Assembly: GCA_963693305.1 (NCBI GenBank)
Contig: OY855913.1
Span: 5,221,001 to 5,285,000 of the forward strand
Length of the DNA: 64,000 nucleotides
Direction: 5' to 3'
Origin: Meandrina meandrites
Lineage: Eukaryota; Cnidaria; Anthozoa; Scleractinia; Meandrinidae
Made by a program: the position numbers and the translations under genes. Position 1 is the first letter of the stretch; each line of letters starts with the position of its first letter. The notes under the pieces were generated by a model. It saw nothing but the letters and a program-made list of their open reading frames with translations. It was not told the DNA's origin and ran no database searches. Positions 33,201 through 46,100 of the stretch are shown one piece after another.

Positions 33201-33659
33201 GTTGTTAGATGCTTGTGATGCTTTTGTCCTTGAAGTCAGCGAGGATAAACCAAGACAAAGACAATTGCCCAAGATTTAATCAGAGGTAGAAAATGAACTA
33301 AGTAGGCTTTTCTTTCAAACTTTTTGATAATAATTGAAGCCAAAAATTATTTTCCATCCTAAACCACTCGCTAGGATTTAAGCACAGTTTTTTTGCCATT
33401 TTGAGTTGTCTGTGAAACTTAAACTTTGCAAGCAATTTCTCATTCAGATTTCCTTTTGCAATCAATTTTATTGTGAGATCAAAACTTAACTAGCGTTATG
33501 TCAATTTTTTTTGCCAAAGTTGTTTCCTTGTTAACATCGGTTTGAACGGGTTTAATTTTCCCGCCAAAAGACTTAGAAAAATACAGGCGCCTAAAATACG
33601 CATGCGCCGTTTTTTTTTTTTTGTTATATTGTTTTCACTAAAAGGAAACTGCTAATAAA
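33201..33659 (+). ncRNA. Candidate terminal exon of the low-coding transcript
   Basis: A good acceptor (TTATTTTCTTGCAG) at 33187-33200 and an AATAAA at 33654-33659; further AATAAA copies lie at 33710 and around 33763-33775. No open frame. An alternative donor GAG|GTAGAA at 33287 could end it sooner. Confidence 0.3.
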
Positions 33660-33789
33660 GTTTATTTCCCAAAGTGTGTGCTCTATTTGATCTTGTTTAT
33701 ACTGTAGTCAATAAAGTCAACAATTTTTATTTGTGTTGTCATCTTTATTACATTGTATATAAAATAAAGTCTTCAATAAATACAAACAA

Positions 33790-36700
33790 GTGTTTTGTGT
33801 GAAAATTACTTTTTTATTCACTTTAAACATTCTCTACTTATAAGTTAATTAGTTAATAGAAATCAATTAAATCATTAAAAAGGTGTGAAGAAAAATGCTC
33901 CCTATATATACTAAGTCTTTTGGCGGGAAAATTTGGAAAAATTTGCACAGCGTTTCCCCTGGCAACTTTTTTGACAAAAAATTCAAAATGGCTTCCCTTA
34001 AAAAATTTCCGCCAAAAATATTTGAACATCACCTCGTGCAAAAACTTTAAAATGAAACGCCAATTCCTTCCCGACGGCGTTAAAACAAATCTAAAAACGT
34101 ATCTTTAGCCCGTTGCTTTACAAAATCAACTTTTCGAAACGAAAAAAAAAAAACGAAACGTTTTAGTTTTTTAAAGCATTTTGCACGAGATGATGTCTCC
34201 GATAAGATCCTTTTTCAACTGGCATTTTCGTTTGTAACACAGGACAGACTAAACAAAACTTCTAAAATATACCATAAGCAATTTGTTACAACAGTTATGA
34301 AGATTTTTGGAGCAATAGCAGACAATTCCAACCGTTGTTTTAGTCTCGAGAGCTCTGACTAAACATCAATGCAACATCACGAAATTAACCCGACCTAAAC
34401 AATTTTGAACAACAGTTTAAGATTTTTGGAATAGTAACAGACAATTGTAACTGTTGTCAAGTCTCGAGAGCTCTGGTAATGTGCCAATTCAACTGCTTAC
34501 TTTATCGTTAGAGCTGGCTGCTTTCAAGTTTTATTTTAATTTAGACTACAACTCAACAATTCAGAAATCAGCTCAAATTCACTTAACTTGTAATTTTTAA
34601 CGCAATGTCCTGTGTTACAACGAATGCCGGTAGCAAAAGGTCTTTTACCACTAACAAATTAACTTCACATGATAAAACCCAAATGCCTGGTCAAAGAAAC
34701 AAATTCTCCGAGGTTAACCCCACCCTTAACACGAACATTTGGTAAAATAAAACAGTTAACAAATAATTTAAAACATTATATACTGACCACAGAAAACATT
34801 AGCGCTAACTAGAAAAACCGTAATTTTTTTTCTTTAAAGCAAAAAAGCCGTTTCCTTGTAACAAAAATACCATTTTTACGACAGCCACCATAATGTTTTT
34901 GATATTATAATGCAAGACAATTCTTGGTAAACAGACTGTTCATAATTTGGTAGTATATCTATATCAGTCGGCCGAAATCAATTGAGACAATTTATTAGTC
35001 ACGCGATATCTCCACGTCAATTGTAATGAATAACGTTCAAGAGTTCTCCCTTTAATATTTTTTTTAGTTGAAATGCATAACAACGAGAGAAAGAAGATAA
35101 GTTCCCACAAGACTATTGAATTAAAACAGAGAACTGTTTTTAATCAGATCAAAAAAAACAATTCAGATCACAATTTAAAATTGCAGAAACCAACAAGACA
35201 ATTGTGAAGTCGAATTAATCATTGCAGACCTTCCATTACAATTCCGAAACGTTATCTTGAAAACAGTGAGAGAATTTGACTGTTTGTTTTCTTGATAAAT
35301 CATCAGCAATTTCTTATTATTTTGCCTGCACAACTAGAAATTGAAAATCCTGACTTTATTATTCGGACGTTTTCGAAGCCAGACAATTATATCGCTGAAT
35401 TATTTTATTTCTTTTTTTTTCGAAAATCTGAAATAGATACCGAACGATATCGTTTACGTTGTACTGTCAATTTGTTTGTTTGATTCTGTGGTCAGTATAA
35501 TAAAGAAATACCGAATTTATCTAGACTTCCTAGTCTTAGTATCTGCATATCCAGGCATCAGGATTTACACATGTATAATAAGCCCCCAATGGTTAACAAG
35601 AGAACATAGGCAGTGACAGTGACAGTGTCCGTCTTTTGCTTTGTACAAAGAAAAAAAACTAAAAAAACTAAAAATGGTTTTAACCCTGTATCAGTAAAGT
35701 CAACGTTCGTTCGTGGAGTTTGTTGACGTCGTGAATAAGTCGTCTGCAAGGAGCCAGTAACTGTGAGAAGTGTTTGTTCACAGTTGGCGAATAAGTCTTC
35801 AAGAGTCAGTCGCTAAAAGCAGTCTGTACTGTCGATAATGCTGATTGAACAACGTACCAGTCAAGTATGGTTTGTTAGTCAATGGTCTACAGTATTGTGA
35901 TTGTTGACCTGTTTTCTCGTTGCTGTTTGTGATCAGTTAGTCTCGTGTTCAGGGTTCCACCATGCGATCTCGCCGATGTAGTTGGCCAATTAATCGGAGC
36001 AATATTAAATGTACACTGATTTGGGTAAAAAAACCCGAGCCACTGTTCTCTTGTCAAGTACAATAAAATTCAGTTGATGAAGCAAACATGGAAATCTTTT
36101 AAGGCGGCTGGCACTATCGAATGTGTTTTGCACACGACACGAAAGTAAAAAAAAATGTCTACAGTTCCGTATATTTTTAAAGCTTTCTAAACACGAAGAC
36201 ACACTATCCCCTCCCTCCCCCTCCACTCCCACCCCTCACATAAACAAAATCTAATTTGCATTGCAGTGTCAGTACGTGAAGAATATAGCATTGTACAATA
36301 ATTCAGTTCGTTTTTTTTAATTTGAAATCCACTGTCAAAATATTAACTAACAATTTCTCAAATTTTGTGGTTTGATCTCAATAAGATAATTGGTAAATAG
36401 CAGTTGAACTGCAAATGTGATGAACTTCAAAGACATTGAATTTCGCCAGACTTGTTCAAAACAAACATGCACGCCAAATTTTGTGTCAAAATTCAAAACA
36501 AACCAAAATAGGTTCAAAGTTCAAAACAAACCAAAATAGGTTGAGAGATAAATAAAACGAACAGGCAAATTTCATTATTTACTAGCTGACAAATGAAATT
36601 TCATTTTCCCTGGGAATCCCCCTTTATAGTGTGCTTTGTGTGAAGAAATTTTGTCTTTTAGTCCGTTCTTTTTTCAAATTCGTCTTGCCTTGCCGCCTTA

Positions 36701-37300
36701 AAAAATATTATTTCTGCGACATCAACTGAAGTAGTAATCATAGCTGCGTATAAGGTACCGAGTGTTTTGCAGACATGAAAAAGATCTGAACAATCAACGC
36801 TCACGATTTTAAAACGCGCCGTTGCAAACGCCTACAGCAAATTAAATCAAGACAATTTACAATTTCTTTTCGCACGAGATAATCCAAATCAAAATTGTTA
36901 GCAGTTGGCGCAAAATAAGTAATCACCGAAGTTCACAATACATTCCGATTAAGGTCTGCAAAAAAATCGGTAAATGGTGGCTGGAGTGTAAACTGTTTTT
37001 GAATCAAACTGAGTACTTTCTGCCATCTTCCAGTCCCTACTTCAGTGTAATTTTCGTATTCCATCCAGACAATCAATGTATCACACTATTTGATACTTCA
37101 GTGTAACTTTAGTATTCGTTCCAGACAATCAATATGCCACACTATTTGATAATCTAAGAGCGAAGTTCACTTGCAAAATAATTTAGACCTGGTTTGTTCA
37201 GCCACCATTAACTAGAGTTATTTGACAATTTCAAAGTTCTTATCTTTGAAGAGTTTTCTCCTGATTCAGTGACTCCAGTGTCCACTTTCCATTCTTCATT
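33790..37300. other. Intergenic, nothing recognised
   Basis: About 3.5 kb of AT-rich sequence. I see no exon chain, RNA gene or clear mobile element. Confidence 0.45.
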
Positions 37301-38060
37301 ACTTTTCTTTCCTCCTTGCGAAGTGATCTTTTTTTCGTTCCTGAAAACAGAAATGATAAATTCGTAGATCAATAAATGCTCAAATGTTCACAATTGCACA
37401 TAAAATATCTTTAACAGACCCTAGCCTGAGTTAACAACTGGCGATCTTTGGCACATCATAGCAAATGGGAGTGGCCGCGAAGCCAGCAAATAACATTATG
37501 AAACCCAAAATTTGAATGTTCAGTCTTCTACAAATTCTAATCACCCATGCAAAGAAATGATCAACGCATCTAATACAACCCACAATTTCGCGACCGAGTT
37601 AAAATTTTAGCACACGCTTTTGACTTTTTACAAGTAAATCATATTTGTCGAAAGAGCCCTCAAATTATTCGGACCCGTGAATTTCTAAACCTCGAATCTT
37701 CACGGCATTAGTTTTTGCCAGAGAATCTTTTAACTTCTCTGCCCTTGCAATGTTGTAAACGAAGAAGCAATTTGCGGTCCACTCAGTTTAAATTTCTGTC
37801 CTGTTTCTAGGTGTAGCGACGCAAACAGCGAACACAAGCGCACGTGTTAACTCGCTTCGGTAACATTTTTACACTCTTGTACCCTTCTGAACAAAATTAA
37901 AGGAGTATCTGGGAAAAGCGATGCTTACCTTCGATTGGAATAGAGTAGGGACGTCTTTACAAGCAGCAAATCCTTCAAGCATCAAGCATCTTTTTCCTTC
38001 AAGACTACAAACTGGTCCTCGCCGCACGACACGTCTTCACACATCCACGACCTGTTTGGT
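37260..38060 (-). other. Possible spliced minus-strand transcript
   Basis: A donor-like CGAAG|GTAAGC at 37929 and an acceptor-like TTTCTGTTTTCAG ending at 37341 on the minus strand could define two exons, but open frames are very short on both sides. Low confidence. Confidence 0.2.
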
Positions 38061-38621
38061 TTGAAGCACTTTCTTCAATTTGTCATGAATATTGATTAAA
38101 AACTCAAGCCAATCACTGTCAAATACAGCACAAATTTGGCGTGGAGTTTGCTTGCACGCTTTTTTACCAGCGAATCACAAACCGTTAAACAAGAAAGCAA
38201 TCGCGCGTCTACATATGCAAGTTGCAAGAATTTTCTATGAGAAGTCCATCTTGTTTTGTTTACCATGCCATTTTTAATAATCTGAGTTATTTCTATTTTT
38301 TCTAGCTCAGTGCGTTTGAAGCTGATCAAACAATACCTCAAAATTCACCTTTCTTCAAATGTAACACAGGTTTTTTTGCTCTAAATGGGATCAAAATGAG
38401 CTCTAGAGGAACATTGCGGTAAATGGAATTGTAACGATATCAAAGCGAACGCTAAAACTACAGGAAACGCGCGCTAGCGAAAAGTTGTATTAAAATTGCA
38501 AAAGGGAAATTTTCCTTAAGCTAATTTTCATTTGAACGTTTTCTCGGCGTTCGACGGAAGTTTCAAACAGAAAAACATCCGAAAAATGATTCTGTCATAG
38601 ACACGCTATTGGAAAAAAAAT

Positions 38622-38715
38622 TCAAGCTCTCCCAACAGTTGTGGAACCCATGCCCTTCCGCACATCGGTCGGTGCATCGGTCAGACGCTCTACCACTGAG
38701 CTACAGGAGATACGT
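38622..38715 (-). repeat. tRNA-derived SINE head
   Basis: The minus strand reads CCTGTAGCTCAGTGGTAGAG (A box) and later GGGCATGGGTTCCACAAC (degenerate B box), with an extended middle duplicating CCGATGCACCGACCGATG. This is a degenerate tRNA-like sequence, not a functional tRNA. Confidence 0.55.
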
Positions 38716-38719
38716 GGAG

Positions 38720-40010
38720 CAAGTGGTATAATTTTAATTACATGTGAAATTGCCTCTTCCAAAAACTTGCACATTTTTTTCATCGATTCCATTGCAGTTT
38801 TCATACCATTTTACCTCCGACCGAAACAATTGGTTTTTTGTAAGACCAAAAAGCAGGAGTTTTTCTTGACTTTTCCATGCAAATAGCAGGCTCCCCTAGT
38901 TTTCCATGTTAAGTATGTTTCATATGCTACGCTTTCCGACTAACCTAAAAAGGTTACACACAGTTCCTTTCACTTTCAAATACTCAATCTTCCGAGGCAT
39001 GAACAACACAGAATTTAAGGGCATCGATGGGGAAGTCGAGTAAGCTCTTGCGAAGGAGTTTTCTGGTAATATATGATGGCAGAAATGAAAAGAGCATAAT
39101 GAGATTATTAAGACTGCCAAATTTAAGACCAAAACTGGTAGATTTCATAGCGGTTTAACAGTTTGAAAAAAATGAAAAATGTCTTTCTGTTGGATGACGA
39201 AGTCCAGCAACCTTTTTCATACAAATCTTCCTAATTTTGAAAACCTTCAAACCACCACAAACATGTACATGTATGGCCTCAAAATTTACAAACTTTTTAA
39301 CTTGACGAAGTTCTTATCGTTTCCTATGTCTATTTTGGTCCGCGACCCTTTTCCTTGACTATCGAGGTCATGTGACGTAGTTCTGCCAAGAACTTGCTTT
39401 TGAAATGTGTTACTATGACTGGGCAAGAATCAGATGCAAGATGAACAACTAACTTGTTTTCTCGGAGTTCAACACACAAATGACACTATTTTCAAAAATT
39501 TGACCTTTTACTCAAATTTGGATCAATATCCGTGGAAGCCTACAGTATTCCAGGAAAAACAATTTTCATACGACTAAACAATATTATCAAAATATTACAA
39601 ATTATTGTTGAGCTGTACAGCGGTTTTTTTATTAGACTATCGAGAAAATTATACTTAAAAAACTAACTATAATACTTTGTTAAGTATAGTTAGTTAGAGA
39701 GCACCAACATGGCAACTTTAAAAATAAGAATTAAAGCAGTTTTTTCCAGTATCATTGTTATTTCCTCAAAGGAACTCTTTTGATATTACTTTTAAAATAT
39801 TATCGTGTGAAAATTGTAACTAAATCCTTTATCTATGAAATCGAATCAATATATCTTGTTGAAACCTTTAATGAAAATTAATGTTTAAGGAGATATAGCC
39901 AAATGAAGTTAAAGCTAACTCTTAAAATACGGATGGTGACACCACAAAATCACCAACAGATGCCAGAAAAATACTTTGCAAAATCATAATAATTCTCTTC
40001 GCAGCATACG
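38720..40010. other. Intergenic, nothing recognised
   Basis: AT-rich; includes the small inverted pair AACTAACTATAATAC / TAAGTATAGTTAGTT near 39660-39700. Confidence 0.4.
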
Positions 40011-40018
40011 ATGAAGAT

Positions 40019-40037
40019 TTTATTGATTCAATTTATT
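40019..40037 (-). terminator. Polyadenylation signals of gene B
   Basis: Two AATAAA hexamers on the minus strand (40037-40032 and 40024-40019), starting 6 bp past the stop codon at 40045-40043. Such a short 3' UTR is possible; a later site may also be used. Confidence 0.5.
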
Positions 40038-40042
40038 TCTGA

Positions 40043-40132
40043 TTATTGTAATCTTTTAAGAGATCGAGAGGAGGTTTTATTCGACGCATCTTTCGCCAGG
40101 TGATGAGTTGTCCGGTTGTATTTCGGTTGTAT
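40043..40132 (-). CDS. Gene B exon 19, terminal basic tail
   Basis: The acceptor TTGTTTTACACAG leads into phase 0: IQPKYNRTTHHLAKDASNKT, then SSRSLKRLQ and TAA. Basic and Ser/Thr-rich, with two N-glycosylation sequons (NRT, NKT). AATAAA follows at once. Confidence 0.7.
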   Translation of the reverse strand: MQPKYNRTTHHLAKDASNKTSSRSLKRLQ

Positions 40133-43100
40133 CTGTGTAAAACAACACATAGGTTTCCTTTAGAAAAATTGGTATTTAAAAAATATATGATACGTTCGTA
40201 ATTGTCTTAGGACCATTACTGATGATGAAGGATATATTATCTTTTTTGATGATGGTTACAGTGATAAGTTTTTCAGTGTTTTTAACATGTTTAACAAAAA
40301 GTTTAAAACATGGAAAGAATCATGTAATTTCACTCGTTAAGATTTAGCTATTGGTAATCTACTCAACAAAATTATTTGAAATTACCTTAGACTTTTCTTT
40401 TGTTTTTAGCCTGCGTGATCTTGGAGGAACTAGCACAGACGATTTCCTACTTCCTGTTGCTTCTATAACAAGCCTGAGAATAAGAATGGTCGTAAAAACT
40501 TATTAGCACTGCCAAAATAGTATGTTTATATATTATTGCATACATGTATGTTATTCTGAATAAACTTCGATGGTTGCTAAAGGACACAGTCGACGCGATA
40601 AAATCAAATCAAAATAGTCTTAGCTTGATGTAAATCTTACTTGATAGATACCGCGCAAACGATTCACTAGAAAGCCGTAGGTTTGATGGACGTCAAATGT
40701 GAACTTGACTGTAATTTATGTCGAGCCAATGACCATATTGGGACTAATATAATGCATTTTCATTTCTAATTATGCTTAAAAATTACAAAGGACAATATCT
40801 CAATTTGAGATATTTTCCGAGGAGACGCCCAGAAGGTTTGTTGGTTTTCTCGACTGCTGCTTAGGTTTATGTTCAAACAATTCTGTTAGAACTTCGGATG
40901 TCAACTTGCAGGTCTTGTTCGAGTTTAAAATTAATGAAAATTAAATGAGTAAGGAGAAAGAGGTTTTCTAAAGTGTACAAAAAATATATGGGGAATTGAT
41001 TCGGGCAAAATTTTCATTTCACAGTGGACGTTTCTTGTAGATAATGCAATACCATACTGAAGTTCGTCACTTCATATCTGAAACCCGAAAAAGCTTCCTT
41101 CAAAATTGATCACTGTGATCCGCCAATCGATAGCTTTGAAATCTGCCCATTGTGGAGTAAATGTTAATTTTTTAAGAATACTTACATTTCAGTGTGATTT
41201 TTCGAGCCCTTGCCACCGCCCTTCAGCCAATAGAACTTAGCAGGTCCATGTTTGGAAACAAATGATATCTGCGAACCTAAACCACTGACCATACCATTAT
41301 GTAACGACTCGTCATTCAAGTTGACCACTGGTGTGAAATTCTTCTTTCTGGAATTACTTGAATCGCTGTCGTCATTTGCTTCATCGTCGTTATCATCGTC
41401 GTTATCATCACTGGTCTCTTTTGCATCGTCGTCATCATCATTATCATTTTCACTTTTCCTGTGTGATTTGCGTTTCTTATGCCTATTAGTATGCTTTTCA
41501 TCGTCATCGTCATCATTATCATCATTTTCGTCATCGTCCGTATCATTCGAAACGTCTTCAATATCCGAGTCATCCTTGTCGGCGTTGTTTTCGTCGACCT
41601 CCGTCTCATCGCCTTCCTCGTCGCTTGAATCGTTGTCTTCTGCGTCCTCTTGAAAGTCAAGAACGGAAACATCAAAACGTTAAGAAAAAACATGAAAGAG
41701 AAGAGCTATTTATATAAACATTTTGGTGACATTCCCTGGATAGTCTAATATTCCAATAACTAACTGTGTCTCGGTGGGAGGCGCGGTGGCCTAATGGTTA
41801 GTGCGCTGGACTCCAGATCGGGCGGTCCGGGTTCGAGCCCTGGCCGGAGCACTGCGTTGTGTTCTTGGGCAAGATACTTAACTCTCATAGTGCCTCTCTC
41901 CACCCAGGTGTATAAATGGGTACCGGCGAATTTACTGCTGGGGGTAACCCTGCGATGGACTAGCATCCCATCCAGGGGGGAGTAGCAATACTCCTAGTCG
42001 CTTCATGCTACGGAAACCGGGATAAGCTCCGGCCTGATGGGCCCCTAGGCTCGTATACAGACTTTACCTTACCTTAACTGTGTCTCGACAAATTTGTATT
42101 GAGTTAAGCGATTTATTAACTGTGGTTTAATCATTTCGGACTTTTGTTTACCTACGCATTCGTCCAATATTCTTTGAGTCTTGGAAATGAAAGTTGGTTT
42201 ACAGTCAGAATCACTCACACAGCGAGCTGTGAGGTCAACTTTACAAGCCTTTTCGAAGCATGGATCGAAGCCACATGCCTCAATAGCTCCTACTGTTAAG
42301 ATGCCTGCAAATAATAAGACAGCATGGTAAGTAAATGTATGCTTCTATTATAATATATTATAATGTAGGTTATCTATTATAATGTATTCATAGTGATGTG
42401 AATGATACGATATGGACAGTCGGATAGTTGAAATCAATTAACTGGACAACATACCGGAAAATGCTAGGTATAAGCCCTCGGATTTTACTTCTGTGTAAGG
42501 GTGTTTTGAATGGGCTTAAAACTTAGGGAAGCTATATCGGTTGGAGGGGAGGCAGAAGTGACAAAAAAACCGTTTAAGACTCTAGTAAGGAATATGTTGT
42601 AAGAAGCCACTCTGACAAGCATTGATCTGCATTACATTCACCAATTCATTGCCAATTTTTGGAATGTTCCAAAGTAGGAGGGTTTATATCTATGGTGGGG
42701 GGTTTATAACCAGGATATCTTTCTTTAGCAGTCCGATGAGTTAATAACCAGGCGGAGACTGAGTATTTTACGGTAAAGAAGCCAGAATATCGTTCAAAAT
42801 AATGCATTTTGTAACAAATAAAAGGATGACACCCTTGGCCGATGGCATATGTACCTCTGCAGTGAAGTCGTTGTCCATCCGCTCCAAAGAAGATGGGCTT
42901 ACATTTGTATGAGACTGCGCAGCGCTCTGCCTGAGCGACGAAACAAGCAGACTTTTCACAAGGGTTGAAACGACAAACTCGCTCTGGAGGAACGGATAAT
43001 ACTACGGAGTCACCTGCATGGAGCAAAATCATAGAGAATCGGTTATAAGCCCTGGGCTTAAACAACTTCGTAAGGGGTTTTGGGTGGGCTTATAAGCTTA

Positions 43101-46100
43101 TATCCGGGGGAGCTTAAAAGCGGAATAAAAAAACGCTTCGAAAAGTTGATCGAAATACGTTTTTAAGTTAAAAAGTCATAATAAAGCAACATTTAGCCCT
43201 GTTCAGTACTGTCATCCAGCAGAGGGGGGCTTATATCCGGGGGGGGGGGGGGTTATAACCGGATGTATTTTATTGTTTCCAGGTAGATGGGCCTATAACC
43301 GGGGGGAGCTTATAAGCGGGGGGGCTTATATTAACCGGAATTTTACGGTAAGCATGGAATCGATTAAAGGAAATCCTTCATTATATCAAAGTCGTAATAT
43401 CATGGTTATTTAAATATCGAATTTTATCACCCCTGGGAAAAATATTTTACTTAAAGCTTCTTAAAGATATACTTGACTGTATATTTATTATTTTTTCTTC
43501 GTATTTTCGTACACCTAGATAGAGTTATGAAAACCATTCATTGAAAAAATGGTTAAGTGTCATAGAAACACGGGACAGGAAATTTTTAGGACATCCCCAG
43601 AAAATAGTGTCGTTGGGACTCGAAATAAAATATTTGTGAATTTGTTTTTCTTTACCTTTGCACGATTTGATGATTCTTCCATTCGTATTAAAGAAGATCG
43701 GTTTACATTTAGAATTGCTGACACACATTGCGGAGGGACTGGTGACGCACTTAGTAACCTTGCATGGGTGATAGCCACACAGCTCCACTGGATCTTCTCG
43801 GACAAGATAGTTGCCATCTAGAATTCAAGAAACAATTTTAAGGAAATTATCAGCAATTAATGGTAGATACTTATGAACATGTCTAAATTAATTATTAAAT
43901 TAAATTTAAATTAGATCAATTATATTATGTAGTTCGTTAAAACTCGTAGCTGTGTGGCGCTACCCAAATTTTTCTTGTTTAGTATATGTCCAAATTTAAT
44001 TAGAAATGTTTCTCCTGGTGTGAGTCTGAAAATCGACAATTCAACTTTGCAATTCAGTCGTGGTAGTTCGCGTCGATGAGAATGCTGCTGTGGGGGTGGG
44101 GTAGGAGAGGGAGATCCGAGAGTAAAGTAAGAGGGGAGAGGGGAGGGGAGGGGAGGATAGGGAATGAAGAACAGGATTTCCAAGGTGGTGGAAATGAAAT
44201 AGGAAAAAAAAACTTGCAACACTTTTACAACATTTTAAAATAGAAAAAGCTCAAAGAAAAAGGGTTTACTAAAATAATGGCCAGAACGGGAAATAGGAGT
44301 GAAAGGTTTGCCATGCAGGGAGTTCAGACACGTCCTTCCGTCTGTTTGGCGTCTTGTTTTGTGCTTGCTTAGCTCTGTAACTGAACAGACAAAGTTGTGA
44401 AATGTTCTCTAACAAATCACCTTAAATATGCGGCGGGCTCAATTCATCCAATCAGAAGCAGAACCAAAATCTATCGTGACGTGGGTTCTGATTGGCATAT
44501 TGGATTTTCTATTAGTAATGGGCGACTTCAATGATTTTTTATTTTTTTTCCTTTTGTTGTGTGTTTTCTGTTTGCCTTATTTTGCATCTGCTTCTGTTCC
44601 ATTGCAATAAGCGTGCAGACAACTGTATGGTAGATTTGTTCACTTACTAGGACATCTGTGGTCGTTGCATCGTCTCTTTTGTATTCGCGGCCCATAGCAA
44701 CCCTTGTATGGCCTTCTACATCTTCTTCTCCTCCTTTTAATTCCACCATCACATGAACGGGAACATCTTCCGAATGATGACCACTGACCAAATCCTAGAG
44801 AGGCTGAGTAAAAGAAACAGCTTTTTTGTCAGTAACCAATACATTTGTAACAACTTCCCTAGGCTTGACCTCAACTGATCGCGAGATTTTGCTTGCTTTA
44901 ATTAAAAAATCTCTAACAGAATCCCTAAAGTGTCTTTTACTGCACTTACTTCCCAAACGGTTTATACAGGAAAGTTCTATTGCTTTTTTATTTGTCTACG
45001 CCAGGGTTAATTCCTGACTGAACTCGAACCAGTTTAAGTCAAAGAGAGAAGTCGTGGGTTTGCCGACGCGATAAATGTAATGAAGGACTTGGAAACAACG
45101 CTGTGACCTCCGCACCCCTCTCCCCTCAGCGCTTCAGCTAGTACTCACATTTGCAGTGCTTGACAGGACATCTTTGCAGCTGAACTAGAGACGCAGCACA
45201 AGGTTTCCCGCCATTGGCAGGTGGTGGATTTGCACACCTGCGAGTTCTTTTTCTCTCTCCTCTTCCGCATCGCCGGCACTCAGACCACGAGGACCACGCC
45301 GTCAGCCCACCGTCAACTGCAAAGTAGCAGTTTTGAGTCAATTCCCGTGAAGAAGTTTTCTTATAAAACTTTTAATTTTGCCGTAACACTCTCTCAGTTA
45401 TTTTTGGTGGTTATACCTTTTGTTTGTTTGTTTTTATACGTCTGTACGTTTGTTTGCCTACTTGCTTGATTGCTGTTTGTTTTTTTTGTTTGTTTTAATT
45501 ATTCGTTTCTCCTTTCGTTTAAAACTCCTTTATAATCGTGATTAAGAAGTTTACTCTTCCAAAAGTCTTAACATATTATTTTTTGGAAATTTGTTGAAAG
45601 AAAGTGATAGTGAATTTGGCAAGCATTCAAGCTTTCTAAGTAAAGTTTCAAGCGTTCGCCGAAACATTTTCCGACTTTCCTTGCTGTTTATTATTTAACA
45701 ACGTTTTCTGATATTTAGTTTACCTGGGCACTTTGATGACGCGCACGGTCGAGCCTGCATCCTCTGACCAGCACAGTCTTTTCCTTTACCCTGTGGGGGA
45801 GGGTTAGTGCAATAACGTTCCCGGATGCTTACAGTGTTGGTGTGGCAGGTCTTAGTACAAGCGGACCATGCAGTCCAGCCGGTCAAACCTCCATTCACTA
45901 AAAAGGTGAAACAAATAATTTGCAACGAAGTAGTTTAAAAGGACAAGTGGTACTGATACTTCTACCAGCATCACGTTGTAATACCAATAGGAGTAGAGTA
46001 TCTTTACAAAATTGATGTTCCGAATCATGTGCCCCCAAATATCTGGTTTTAGCAGTGATCACATTTTCAAAGATTGCTTGGTGTTATTGATCGCATTTCT

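Noticed and set aside
41252..41653. Plus-strand Ser-rich 133-codon frame
   Set aside because: It is the antisense of the Asp/Glu-rich exon of gene B, where GAT/GAC/GAA codons read as Ser/Phe-rich on the other strand.
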